Shown: positions 8,634 through 16,214 of the stretch, in pieces | Layout of the letters: the number at the start of each line of letters is the position of its first letter | How positions within the stretch are numbered: the first letter of the stretch is position 1 | Origin: Streptomyces dioscori | Lineage (GTDB): Bacteria; Actinomycetota; Actinomycetes; Streptomycetales; Streptomycetaceae | DNA length: 64,000 nt | Assembly (NCBI RefSeq): GCF_003024195.1 | Contig: NZ_KZ679048.1 | Span: 248,001 to 312,000, forward strand | Direction of reading: 5' to 3' | The notes under the pieces: model-generated | Database searches by the model: none | The model's input: only the letters and a program-made list of their open reading frames with translations | What the model was told of the DNA's origin: nothing | Program-made: the position numbers and the translations under genes

Positions 8634-9197
8634 TCAGGCGGCGACGGGCGCGGTGGCCTCGCCGTGGATCCGGCCGATGACCTCGGTCAGCTGCGCGGCG
8701 ACCTCGGCGTCGTCGGAGGGGTGCGTCTCGGCGAAGCGGACGACCGAGCCGGCGATGGAGAGCTTGATGTCCTCAAGAACCTTGGCACCGGCGATACCGG
8801 CGGCCTTGCGGGCCTCGTCCTGCGCCCAGACGCCGCCGTACTGGCCGTAGGCGGTGCCGACCACGGCGAGGGGCTTGTCCTTGAGGCCGCTCGCACCGAA
8901 CGGGCGGGACAGCCAGTCGATGGCGTTCTTCAGGACGGCCGGGATGGTGCCGTTGTACTCGGGCGAGAAGAGCAGGATGGCGTCGGCGCTGCCCGCGGCC
9001 TCACGCAGCCGGGCGGCGGCGGCCGGGACGTCGCCCTCGACGTCGATGTCCTCGTTGTAGAAGGGGATGTCGGCCAGGCCCTCGAACAGGTCGACCTCCG
9101 CGCCCTCGGGCGCGAGCTTGACGGCGGCCTCGGCGAGCTGGCGGTTGTGCGAGCCGGCGCGAAGGCTGCCGACGAGCGCGAGGATACGAACAGTCAT
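8634..9197 (-). CDS. NADPH-dependent FMN reductase family protein
   Basis: 187 aa flavodoxin-fold quinone/azo-type reductase. LVGSLRAGSHNRQLAEA (about residues 8-24) is the FMN phosphate-binding loop, and FSPEYNGTIPAVLKNAIDW (about 75-95) is the second FMN-contact segment of the SsuE/ChrR-like family. ATG 9197 has GGAG six bases upstream; a TTG four codons earlier lacks one. Divergently transcribed from a TetR regulator across a region with strong dyads (9238-9284), so expression is probably repressed by that regulator until an inducer, perhaps a quinone-like electrophile, is bound. The substrate is not inferable. Confidence 0.88.
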   Translation of the reverse strand: MTVRILALVGSLRAGSHNRQLAEAAVKLAPEGAEVDLFEGLADIPFYNEDIDVEGDVPAAAARLREAAGSADAILLFSPEYNGTIPAVLKNAIDWLSRPFGASGLKDKPLAVVGTAYGQYGGVWAQDEARKAAGIAGAKVLEDIKLSIAGSVVRFAETHPSDDAEVAAQLTEVIGRIHGEATAPVAA

Positions 9198-9237
9198 GGG
9201 GGGCTCCAAGGAGGATGAAACATTGCCGTTACGATCC

Positions 9238-9284
9238 GGACCGGGGTCCGTTTAAAGTTCTACCAGTCAAACGGACCACGGTCC
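9238..9284. promoter_or_regulatory. Double TetR operator between FMN reductase and tetR
   Basis: Two short palindromes of form GGACC-NN-GGTCC lie at 9238-9249 and 9273-9284. Between them a larger inverted repeat pairs GGTCCGTTT (9245-9253) with AAACGGACC (9269-9277). The arrangement sits between divergent start codons and is the expected binding site of the adjacent TetR protein. Confidence 0.7.
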
Positions 9285-9315
9285 AGTTTTCTTCCCCCGG
9301 CGTTACGCTGTCTTC

Positions 9316-9978
9316 ATGTCCGCCTCCCTGCCGCCCTTTCCCAAGCCTCAGGAGCCGACCGGCGAGCCTGTTCTCCTGGAACTCACCACCGGTGAGGACG
9401 AGCCGTGCCTGCGCGCCGACGCGGCCCGCAACCGCGCCCGGCTGCTGGAGGCGGCCACCCGCCTGGTCGCGGAGCACGGTGCGGCCGGCGTCACGATGGA
9501 GGCGGTCGCCGTGGCCGCCGCGGTCGGCAAAGGAACCGTCTTCCGCCGCTTCGGCGACCGCACCGGCCTGCTCATGGCGCTCCTGGACCACTCCGCCAAG
9601 CAGCTCCAGGCGGCCTTCCTCAGCGGACCGCCGCCCCTGGGCCCCGGCGCACCGCCGGTCGAGCGGCTGGGGGCGTTCGGACGTGCCGTCCTGCGGCAGA
9701 CGGTCGAGCAGCTGGATCTGCAACTGGCCGCCCAGCCGGAGCCGGCCCGCCGCCACTCGTTCCCGCCCCAGCGTTTCCTGACCGGCCATGTCACCCTGCT
9801 GCTGCGCCAGGCGGCGCCGGACGCGGACTGCGTGCTCCTCGCCCAGACGCTGATGGGGTATCTCGACCCCGCCCTGGTCCACCACCTGACCAAGGAGTGC
9901 GGGATGCCGCTGGAGCGGCTGGAGGCGGGCTGGACCGACCTGGTCGCACGCCTGACCCGTACGGAGCCCAACGTCTGA
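9316..9978 (+). CDS. TetR-family regulator of the divergent FMN reductase
   Basis: 220 aa. A low-complexity N-terminus of about 35 residues precedes the DNA-binding domain: RARLLEAATRLVAEHG, then the helix-turn-helix VAVAAAVGKGTVFRRFGDRTGLL (about residues 60-82). The C-terminal half is all-helical and ligand-binding, ending in LTRTEPNV. It faces the FMN reductase gene and the operator between them, so it most likely controls both. Its last ten codons are part of a 23-bp tandem repeat that continues past the stop. Confidence 0.88.
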   Translation: MSASLPPFPKPQEPTGEPVLLELTTGEDEPCLRADAARNRARLLEAATRLVAEHGAAGVTMEAVAVAAAVGKGTVFRRFGDRTGLLMALLDHSAKQLQAAFLSGPPPLGPGAPPVERLGAFGRAVLRQTVEQLDLQLAAQPEPARRHSFPPQRFLTGHVTLLLRQAAPDADCVLLAQTLMGYLDPALVHHLTKECGMPLERLEAGWTDLVARLTRTEPNV

Positions 9979-10063
9979 CGCGTGCGGAGCCGACCGCCTG
10001 ACGCGCACGGAGACGATCGCCTGATCCGTACGGAGTCGCACGCCTGATCCGTACGGAACTGCC
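9949..10063 (+). repeat. Five-copy 23-bp tandem repeat at the tetR 3' end
   Basis: Units at 9949, 9972, 9995, 10018 and 10041, each exactly 23 bp. Each resembles CGCCTGA(C/T)CCGTACGGA followed by six variable bases. The first unit and the stop codon in the second are coding; the remaining copies are intergenic. Confidence 0.85.
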
Positions 10064-10136
10064 GTGGCAGGGAAGCGACTTGGGGCGCCCCCCGGCCCCG
10101 GGCCCGCGCGGGGCTTCTGCAAGGATGCCGTACCTC

Positions 10137-11171
10137 ATGGTGCAGATACCGAAGACATCCGCCCCTCCGCCGCCCGCGCAGCGCTCCGTGCCCACGAGTG
10201 CCGATGTGGCCCGTCTGGCCGGTGTGTCCCGCGCGACCGTCTCCTACGTCCTCAACAACACCAGCGCCGTACGGATCAGCGAGCCCACCCGCCGCCGTGT
10301 CCACCAGGCCGCCGAAGAACTCGGGTACGTGCCGCACGCCGCGGCCCGCAGTCTGCGCGCAGGGCACAGCCGCATGGTCCTGATGCCCGCGCCGGACGTG
10401 CCCGTGGGCCCGCTCTACAGCCAGTTCCTCAACGAACTCCAGTGGGCGCTCAGCCGCCTCGAATACACCGTCGTGCAGTACGGGGGACTGGGCCTGCGGG
10501 GCGACGAGGCGGCCCGCGCCTGGGCCGAGCTGCGGCCGGTCGCCGTACTGGCGCCCGGCGGTGGCCTCGGACCGCGCGGCGTGTCCGTGCTCAAACGCTC
10601 CGGTGCCCGGGCCGTGGTCACCCTCGGTCCCGAACGCATCGAGGGCGCGCACGCGCTCCTCATGGACCACCAGGAGGTCGGCCGCAGCGTCGGCGCACAC
10701 CTGCTCGCCCGTGGCTACCGGCGCGTCGGGGTACTGGTCCCCGAGGATCCCGGTCTGGAGATCTTCTCCAGGCCCCGGCTCGAAGGTGTACGGCAGGCCC
10801 TGGCCGGTACGGACGCCACACTGACCGAGGTGCCGCTCGCCTACGACGAAAAGGCCGCGGCCGATCTCGCGGGACGCTGGCGGTCGCTCGGCCTGGACGC
10901 CGTCTTCGCGTACAACGACGAGTTCGCGATGCTGATCATGCGTGCGCTGCTGGACGAGGGGATCGGCATCCCGGACGAGACGGCCGTCGTCGGCGCGGAC
11001 GATCTGATGCTCGGACGGCTGCTGCGGCCGCGGCTGAGCACGGTCCACATCGAGCTGCCGTCCGGGCGGGAACTGGCCGAGCTGGTGGACCGTGCGGTGC
11101 GGGAGCCTTCGGCGGAGCCGGAGGCTCGTGTGGTGCTGGGGGCCGAGGTCGTCCACCGGGAATCGAGCTGA
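10137..11171 (+). CDS. LacI/GalR-family transcriptional regulator
   Basis: About 344 aa. The N-terminal LacI helix-turn-helix is canonical: TSADVARLAGVSRATVSYVL with hinge region RRRVHQAAEELGYVPHAAARSLR. A periplasmic-binding-protein-like sensor domain follows, containing GYRRVGVLVPED and FAYNDEFAMLIMRALLDEG. Two ATGs are possible, 10125 and 10137; AAGGA at 10121-10125 is too close for the first and well placed for the second. No sugar gene is adjacent, so its target is unknown; the next gene is thioredoxin on the opposite strand. Confidence 0.9.
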   Translation: MVQIPKTSAPPPPAQRSVPTSADVARLAGVSRATVSYVLNNTSAVRISEPTRRRVHQAAEELGYVPHAAARSLRAGHSRMVLMPAPDVPVGPLYSQFLNELQWALSRLEYTVVQYGGLGLRGDEAARAWAELRPVAVLAPGGGLGPRGVSVLKRSGARAVVTLGPERIEGAHALLMDHQEVGRSVGAHLLARGYRRVGVLVPEDPGLEIFSRPRLEGVRQALAGTDATLTEVPLAYDEKAAADLAGRWRSLGLDAVFAYNDEFAMLIMRALLDEGIGIPDETAVVGADDLMLGRLLRPRLSTVHIELPSGRELAELVDRAVREPSAEPEARVVLGAEVVHRESS

Positions 11172-11258
11172 CGGTTCCCCGGCCGGCCGGGGGCAGCGCC
11201 CTGCGGGCTGCTGCCGCCGTACCGCCCGGATGTTCGTCCGCGGCGCGTGGGGGTTGCT

Positions 11259-11279
11259 CGCGCAGTTCCCCGCGCCCCT
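11259..11279 (-). repeat. Streptomycete intergenic repeat, copy 2
   Basis: Minus-strand copy of the GGGGCGCGGGGAACTGCGCG element found at 4977-4997, located just past the thioredoxin gene and partly overlapping its terminator hairpin. Confidence 0.7.
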
Positions 11280-11289
11280 GACGGGGCGC
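11272..11289 (-). terminator. Hairpin at the thioredoxin stop codon
   Basis: GCGCCCC, 4-base loop, GGGGCGC. It touches the minus-strand thioredoxin stop codon and could stop transcription from either side of the convergent lacI/thioredoxin pair. Confidence 0.6.
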
Positions 11290-11666
11290 TACTCGGCCTG
11301 CTTGGCCTGCTGTTCCGCCACCGACTTGCGGACCTCGTCCATGTCCAGCTTGCGGGCCTGGCCGATGACGTCCTCCAGGGCGGCCTCGGGCAGCGCGCCC
11401 GGCTGCGAGAAGATCGCGACCTGGTCGCGGATGATCATCAGGGTCGGGATCGACTGGATCTCGAAGGCCGCGGCCAGCTCCGGCTGGGCCTCCGTGTCCA
11501 CCTTGGCGAACACCAGGTCGGAATTGGCCTCCGCCGCCTTCTCGTAGACCGGGGCGAACTGCCGGCACGGGCCGCACCAGGACGCCCAGAAGTCGATCAG
11601 GACGAATTCGTTGTCCGTGACCGTCTGGTCGAAGTTCTCCTTGGTGAGCTCCACGGTGCTGCTCAT
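11289..11666 (-). CDS. trxA: Thioredoxin
   Basis: 125 aa disulfide reductase with the WCGPC active site (WASWCGPCRQFAPV at about residues 27-40) and the cis-Pro loop QSIPTLMII. The ATG at 11666 (MSSTVELTKENFD) has a GAGGGA ribosome site ten bases upstream; an upstream in-frame extension is not needed. A short Lys/Gln/Ala-rich tail follows the normal fold. Divergent from an FAD disulfide oxidoreductase, a redox-themed pair, but no thioredoxin reductase gene is present. Confidence 0.93.
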   Translation of the reverse strand: MSSTVELTKENFDQTVTDNEFVLIDFWASWCGPCRQFAPVYEKAAEANSDLVFAKVDTEAQPELAAAFEIQSIPTLMIIRDQVAIFSQPGALPEAALEDVIGQARKLDMDEVRKSVAEQQAKQAE

Positions 11667-11788
11667 GGCGTTGATTCCCTCTTCTCGGGGTCGGTGCGTG
11701 GCCGTTGTGCACAACGGCACCGACCGGCGCCGTATTCCGCGCGCATACCCGTGTGGCCACGACCCACACCAACGACCAGACTGACCCC

Positions 11789-13225
11789 ATGACGGAAACG
11801 GAAACCAACGTGTACGACGTCGTGGTGCTAGGGGCCGGGCCCGTGGGGGAGAACGTCGCCGACCGCGCCCGCGCGGCGGGCCTCTCCGCCGCGATCGTGG
11901 AGAGCGAACTGGTCGGCGGCGAGTGCTCGTACTGGGCCTGTATGCCCAGCAAGGCCCTGCTGCGCCCGGTGATCGCCCGCGCGGACGCCCGCAAGGTGCC
12001 AGGACTGCGCCAGGCCGTACAGGGCCCCCTCGACGCGGCGGAGGTCCTCGCCCACCGCAACTACTACACCTCGGACTGGAAGGACGACGGCCAGGTCCAG
12101 TGGCTCGAAGGCGTCGGCGTCGACCTCTACCGGGGACACGGCAGGCTCGACGGACCGCGCCGGGTCACCGTCGAGGGCCCCGACGGGGAACGGCACGTAC
12201 TGACCGCCCGGCACGCCGTGGCGGTCAGCACCGGCACCCGGGCCGTCCTGCCGGACCTGCCGGGCATCGACGAGGTCAAGCCCTGGACCAGCCGTGAGGC
12301 CACGAGCGCCCAGGCCGTCCCGGGCCGCCTCGTCGTCGTCGGCGGCGGAGTCGTGGGCGTCGAGATGGCCACCGCCTGGCAGGCACTCGGCTCCCAGGTC
12401 ACGATCCTCGTCCGCGGCAAGGGCCTGCTGCCCCGCATGGAGCCCTTCGCCGGCGAACTGGTCGCCGAGGCGCTCACCGAGGCGGGTGCGGACGTGCGCA
12501 CCGGCGCCTCGGTCGAGTCGGTGACACGGGAGGGCGGCACGGTCGTCGTCACCACCTCCACGGGCGACCGCATCGAGGCCGACGAGATCCTCTTCGCCAC
12601 CGGACGTGCCCCGCGCACCGACGACGTCGGCCTGGAGACGGTCGGCCTCACCCCCGGTTCGTGGCTGGAGGTCGACGACAGCCTCCGCGTCACGGGCACC
12701 GACTGGCTGTACGGGGTCGGCGACGTCAACCACCGTGCCCTGCTCACCCACCAGGGCAAGTACCAGGCCCGGATCGCGGGCGCGGCCATCGCCGCCCGCG
12801 CCGCCGGTGTGCCGCTCCTGGAGACCGACCCCTGGGGCGCGCACTCCGCGACCGCCGACAACGCCGCCGTTCCCCAGGTCGTCTTCACCGACCCGGAGGC
12901 CGGCTCCGTGGGCCTCTCCCTCGCCGAGGCCGAGCAGGCCGGCCACCACGTCAGGGCGGTCGACGTCGACCTCTCCACGGTCGCCGGCGCCGGTCTGTAC
13001 GCCGACGGCTACCGCGGCCGGGCCCGGATGATCGTCGACCTGGACACCGAGACCCTGCGCGGCGTCACCTTCGTCGGCCCCGGCGTCGGCGAACTGATCC
13101 ACTCCGCCACGGTCGCGGTCGTCGGAGAGGTCCCGGTGAACCGGCTGTGGCACGCGGTCCCGTCCTACCCGACGGTCAGCGAGGTGTGGCTGAGGCTGCT
13201 GGAGGCGTACCGCGACAGCAAGTAG
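11789..13225 (+). CDS. Class I pyridine nucleotide-disulfide oxidoreductase, atypical
   Basis: 478 aa, the size of lipoamide dehydrogenase or mycothione/mercuric reductase. FAD-binding VVVLGAGPVGENVADRA starts at about residue 10, the NAD(P) motif VVVGGGVVGVEMATAW lies near 180, and FATGRAP and YGVGDVN mark the second FAD contact. The redox pair is GGECSYWACMPSK: the CxxxxC spacing is kept but the intervening residues differ from the usual CLNVGC. The C-terminal motif is HAVPSYPTVSE rather than HAHPTxSE, so the catalytic His-Glu dyad may be altered. Start ATG 11789 precedes MTETETNVYDVVVLG. Substrate unknown. Confidence 0.85.
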   Translation: MTETETNVYDVVVLGAGPVGENVADRARAAGLSAAIVESELVGGECSYWACMPSKALLRPVIARADARKVPGLRQAVQGPLDAAEVLAHRNYYTSDWKDDGQVQWLEGVGVDLYRGHGRLDGPRRVTVEGPDGERHVLTARHAVAVSTGTRAVLPDLPGIDEVKPWTSREATSAQAVPGRLVVVGGGVVGVEMATAWQALGSQVTILVRGKGLLPRMEPFAGELVAEALTEAGADVRTGASVESVTREGGTVVVTTSTGDRIEADEILFATGRAPRTDDVGLETVGLTPGSWLEVDDSLRVTGTDWLYGVGDVNHRALLTHQGKYQARIAGAAIAARAAGVPLLETDPWGAHSATADNAAVPQVVFTDPEAGSVGLSLAEAEQAGHHVRAVDVDLSTVAGAGLYADGYRGRARMIVDLDTETLRGVTFVGPGVGELIHSATVAVVGEVPVNRLWHAVPSYPTVSEVWLRLLEAYRDSK

Positions 13226-13325
13226 CCCAGCCGGGCAGGGGAGTAGCCCGGCCCGGCGGGCAAGTGGTCGGGCCCGGCAGGGAAGTGGTCGGGCCCGGCG
13301 GAGAAGCAGCCGGGCCCGACCGTGC
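13221..13325 (+). repeat. Five-copy 21-bp tandem repeat after the oxidoreductase stop
   Basis: Units of exactly 21 bp at 13221, 13242, 13263, 13284 and 13305, built on AGTGGTCGGGCCCGGC with drift. The first unit contains the oxidoreductase stop codon; the array fills the gap to the convergent deformylase gene. Confidence 0.85.
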
Positions 13326-13336
13326 GGAAGTGCGCG

Positions 13337-13978
13337 CTACAGCTCGAAGCCCAGCCCCTTCGCCGCCTCCGCGGGGGTCGGCTGGGCCCACCACCGCCCC
13401 ATCGCCTCGTTGGAGGACAGCGAGCGCAGTTCGGCCCGGTCGAGATAGAGCGTGCCGTCCAGGTGGTCGGTCTCGTGCTGGACGATCCGGGCCGGCCAGC
13501 CCGTGAAGACCTCGTCCACCGGGTTCCCGTGCTCGTCCCGCGCCAGGAGCCGTACCTCCGCGGGCCGCGCCACCACCGCCTGCCAGCCCGGCACGCTCAG
13601 ACAGCCCTCGAAGAACGCGGCACGCGCGGAGCCCACGGGCTCGTACACCGGGTTGACCAGGACCCGGAAGGGCAGCGGTACCCGGCCGCGAACCTCGCGG
13701 ATCTCGTCCGGGACGGGTGCCGGGTCCTCGATCACCGCGATCCGCAGCGGGATGCCCACCTGGGGCGCGGCCAGCCCTACCCCCGGCGCCGCGTGCATGG
13801 TGTCGCGCAGGGCCGCTACGAAGCGCGCCAGGAGCGAAGGGTCCAGCTGGCCGTCGAACGGCTCGGCCGCGCCGCGCAGCACGGGGTCCCCGGCGGCGAC
13901 GATCGGCAACGGGCCCGTACGGGAGAGGAGTTCCTCCACTCGGTCGCTGAGGGGCGTGAGGTCATTGGATGATGCCAT
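13337..13978 (-). CDS. def: Peptide deformylase
   Basis: 213 aa metalloenzyme that removes the N-formyl group from new proteins. All three signature motifs are present: GVGLAAPQ (about residue 65), EGCLSVPG with the metal-binding Cys (about 125), and QHETDHLDG, the HExxH zinc/iron site (about 165). ATG 13978 gives MASSNDLTPLSDRVEELL; no strong ribosome site is visible, so the start is slightly uncertain. Streptomyces usually carry several deformylases; this is a stand-alone copy without fmt. Confidence 0.94.
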   Translation of the reverse strand: MASSNDLTPLSDRVEELLSRTGPLPIVAAGDPVLRGAAEPFDGQLDPSLLARFVAALRDTMHAAPGVGLAAPQVGIPLRIAVIEDPAPVPDEIREVRGRVPLPFRVLVNPVYEPVGSARAAFFEGCLSVPGWQAVVARPAEVRLLARDEHGNPVDEVFTGWPARIVQHETDHLDGTLYLDRAELRSLSSNEAMGRWWAQPTPAEAAKGLGFEL

Positions 13979-14153
13979 CGCGCCAGCATGCCAAGCGGAA
14001 CCCGGGCGTGCGAGGCGGCTCCCTGACGTACGAACAGGCGTGTGACCCACACCACAGGAATCTCCGGGAACTCGACGGGCCCGCCCACCGACTACTGCAC
14101 CGCACGGCCGAGTACGGCCCCGTCGTCCCCTGCCCGACCGGAGAAGCCAGCCG

Positions 14154-15602
14154 ATGTCCACCGCTCCCACGACCGAGACGGACGAGTCCCCGCAGTCCGC
14201 CACCCCCGTCACGCCCAAACGCGGCGGCTGGGCGCCGCTGCGCCCGCTGGTGCTGCGGCTGCACTTCTACGCCGGAGTGCTCGTCGCCCCGTTCCTGCTG
14301 GTCGCCGCCACGACCGGGTTCCTCTACGCGGCGTCGTTCCAGGCCGAGAAGATCCTCTACTCGCACGAGATGACCGTCCCGGTCGGCGACGAGAAGCTGC
14401 CGATCTCCGAGCAGGTCGCCGCCGCGCGCAAGGCCCACCCGGAGGGGACGGTCGCCGCGGTACGCCCCTCGCCCGAGGACGACGCGACGACCAGGGTGAT
14501 GCTGTCCGGCGTCTCCGGCATCGGCGAGACCCACACCCTCGCGGTGTTCGTCGACCCGTACACCGCGAAGGTGCGCGGCGCGCTCGAACAGTACGGATCC
14601 ACCGGAGCGTTGCCGCTGCGCACCTGGATCGACGAGTTCCACGCCAATCTGAAGCTCGGTGACGACGGCCGCCTCTACAGCGAACTCGCCGCCAGCTGGC
14701 TGTGGGTGATCGCCGGCGGCGGTCTGGTCCTCTGGTTCGGCCGACGTCGTACGCAGCGCAAGATACGCGGCACCAGCGGGCGCCGGCGCACCCTCGGGCT
14801 GCACGGTTCGGTCGGCGTCTGGGCCGCGGTCGGCTTCATCTTCCTCTCGGCGACGGGCCTGACCTGGTCGACGTACGCCGGAGCGAACATCGACGAACTG
14901 CGCACCTCGCTGCGCCAGGCGACCCCGTCGGTGTCGGCCGCCGCGGGAGGCGAACACGAGGGCCACGGCTCGGGGTCGGCCGAGGGCGGTGTCGAGCACG
15001 GTGTCGGCCTCGACAAGGTGCTGGCCGCAGCGCGGGCCGAGGGACTGGGCGACCCGGTGGAGATCGTGCCGCCCGCGGACGCCGAGTCTGCGTACAAGGT
15101 CAGCCAGGTCCAGCGCAGCTGGCCCACCAAGCAGGACGCGGTCGCGGTCGACCCGGCGACCGGCGAGGTGACCGACACCGTGCGGTTCGCCGACTACCCG
15201 GTCCTGGCGAAACTCACCCGCTGGGGCATCGACGCGCACACCGGTGTCCTCTTCGGCATCGTCAACCAACTGGTGCTGATGGCGCTGGCCCTCAGCCTCA
15301 TCCTGCTGATCCTGTGGGGCTACCGCATGTGGTGGCAGCGGGGCCGCGCCTCGGCCTTCGGCCGCCCCATCCCGCGCGGCGCCTGGCAGCAGGTGCCCGC
15401 GCACATCCTCGTCCCACTGATGGCGGGCATCGCCGTCCTCGGGTACTTCGTACCCCTGCTCGGCATCTCGCTGGCCGCCTTCATCGCGGTGGACGTGATC
15501 CTCGGCGAGATCGCCTACCGGCGGGGCAAACGCACGTACGGCCCCTCGAAGGAAGCCGTCAAGGGGACGCAGCGGGAGACCGAGAAGGAGTCGGCCAAGT
15601 AG
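14154..15602 (+). CDS. PepSY-associated transmembrane protein
   Basis: 482 aa integral membrane protein with the PepSY_TM layout. Membrane segment 1 is near residues 42-62, a first external PepSY-like domain runs about 65-175, membrane segments lie near 183-200 and 222-245, and a second PepSY-like domain (KVSQVQRSWPTKQDAVAVDPATG) is about 280-360. Three further helices and a Lys-rich tail follow. A His/Gly-rich linker (GGEHEGHGSGSAEGG) follows the third helix. Family members are linked to iron or copper uptake; no metal gene is adjacent. GGAG precedes ATG 14154. Confidence 0.85.
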   Translation: MSTAPTTETDESPQSATPVTPKRGGWAPLRPLVLRLHFYAGVLVAPFLLVAATTGFLYAASFQAEKILYSHEMTVPVGDEKLPISEQVAAARKAHPEGTVAAVRPSPEDDATTRVMLSGVSGIGETHTLAVFVDPYTAKVRGALEQYGSTGALPLRTWIDEFHANLKLGDDGRLYSELAASWLWVIAGGGLVLWFGRRRTQRKIRGTSGRRRTLGLHGSVGVWAAVGFIFLSATGLTWSTYAGANIDELRTSLRQATPSVSAAAGGEHEGHGSGSAEGGVEHGVGLDKVLAAARAEGLGDPVEIVPPADAESAYKVSQVQRSWPTKQDAVAVDPATGEVTDTVRFADYPVLAKLTRWGIDAHTGVLFGIVNQLVLMALALSLILLILWGYRMWWQRGRASAFGRPIPRGAWQQVPAHILVPLMAGIAVLGYFVPLLGISLAAFIAVDVILGEIAYRRGKRTYGPSKEAVKGTQRETEKESAK

Positions 15603-15612
15603 GGGACCGGGG

Positions 15613-15639
15613 CCCCGGGCGGCCAAGGGCCACCCGGGG
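15613..15639. terminator. Bidirectional terminator between PepSY and TPR genes
   Basis: CCCCGGGCGGCC, 3-base loop, GGCCACCCGGGG: a 12-bp stem with one mismatch, placed between the convergent stops at 15602 and 15648. Confidence 0.75.
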
Positions 15640-15647
15640 TGCTCCGC

Positions 15648-15995
15648 TCAGAGGGAGTCGAAATCTCCCGCGAGCGCGGAGGCGAGCCGCAGGTGCGACT
15701 CGGCCTCGTCGTCGCGGCCCTGACGCTGGAGCGTCCGGCCGAGCATGAGACGGGCGTAGTGCTCGACGGGGTCGTTCTCGACGAGGACGCGCAGTTCGGC
15801 CTCCGCCCGGCTCAGCTGCGCCGAGTGGTAGTACGCGCGGGCCAGCAGCAGGCGGAGGCCCGACTCCTGCGGCACCTCCTCGACCAGGGCGTCGAGGACG
15901 CGCGCCGAGGCGGCGTACTCCTTGGCGTCGAAGAACATCCGGGCGCGTTCCCAGCGCTCCGCGGCCGTCCCGTGGTCGTAATAGGTCGTGTCCAC
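15648..15995 (-). CDS. Tetratricopeptide-repeat protein
   Basis: 115 aa with about two and a half TPR units. They are visible as RARMFFDAKEYAASARVLDALVEE, LRLLLARAYYHSAQLSRAEAELR and YARLMLGRTLQRQGRDDEAE. Such proteins are interaction scaffolds; the partner is unknown. The GTG at 15995 is chosen because AGGAGG lies eight bases before it and the sequence VDTTYYDHGTAAERWERA reads as a natural N-terminus. Faces the pirin gene. Confidence 0.85.
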   Translation of the reverse strand: MDTTYYDHGTAAERWERARMFFDAKEYAASARVLDALVEEVPQESGLRLLLARAYYHSAQLSRAEAELRVLVENDPVEHYARLMLGRTLQRQGRDDEAESHLRLASALAGDFDSL

Positions 15996-16214
15996 GTCTG
16001 TGACCTCCTCTGTTTCTTTCGACGGCCAGAACCGCACGGTGTTGTTGAATATTCCACGACCTGTCCGGTGGTGACTCCGGTGGTGACTCCGGAGGTGAAT
16101 CAGGTGGCGAACCGGCGGCCTCCCCGGCGCGTGCGCCGGTTCTCGGTCAAGCGGCTGCCGGCCGGCGGGGGGACGGCATGACGGAGGGTCCTCCACGGGG
16201 CTAGGTTGTGGGCC

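Noticed and set aside
9348-11156. Minus-strand 602-codon frame across tetR and lacI
   Set aside because: Spans two well-supported opposite-strand genes and shows no motif.
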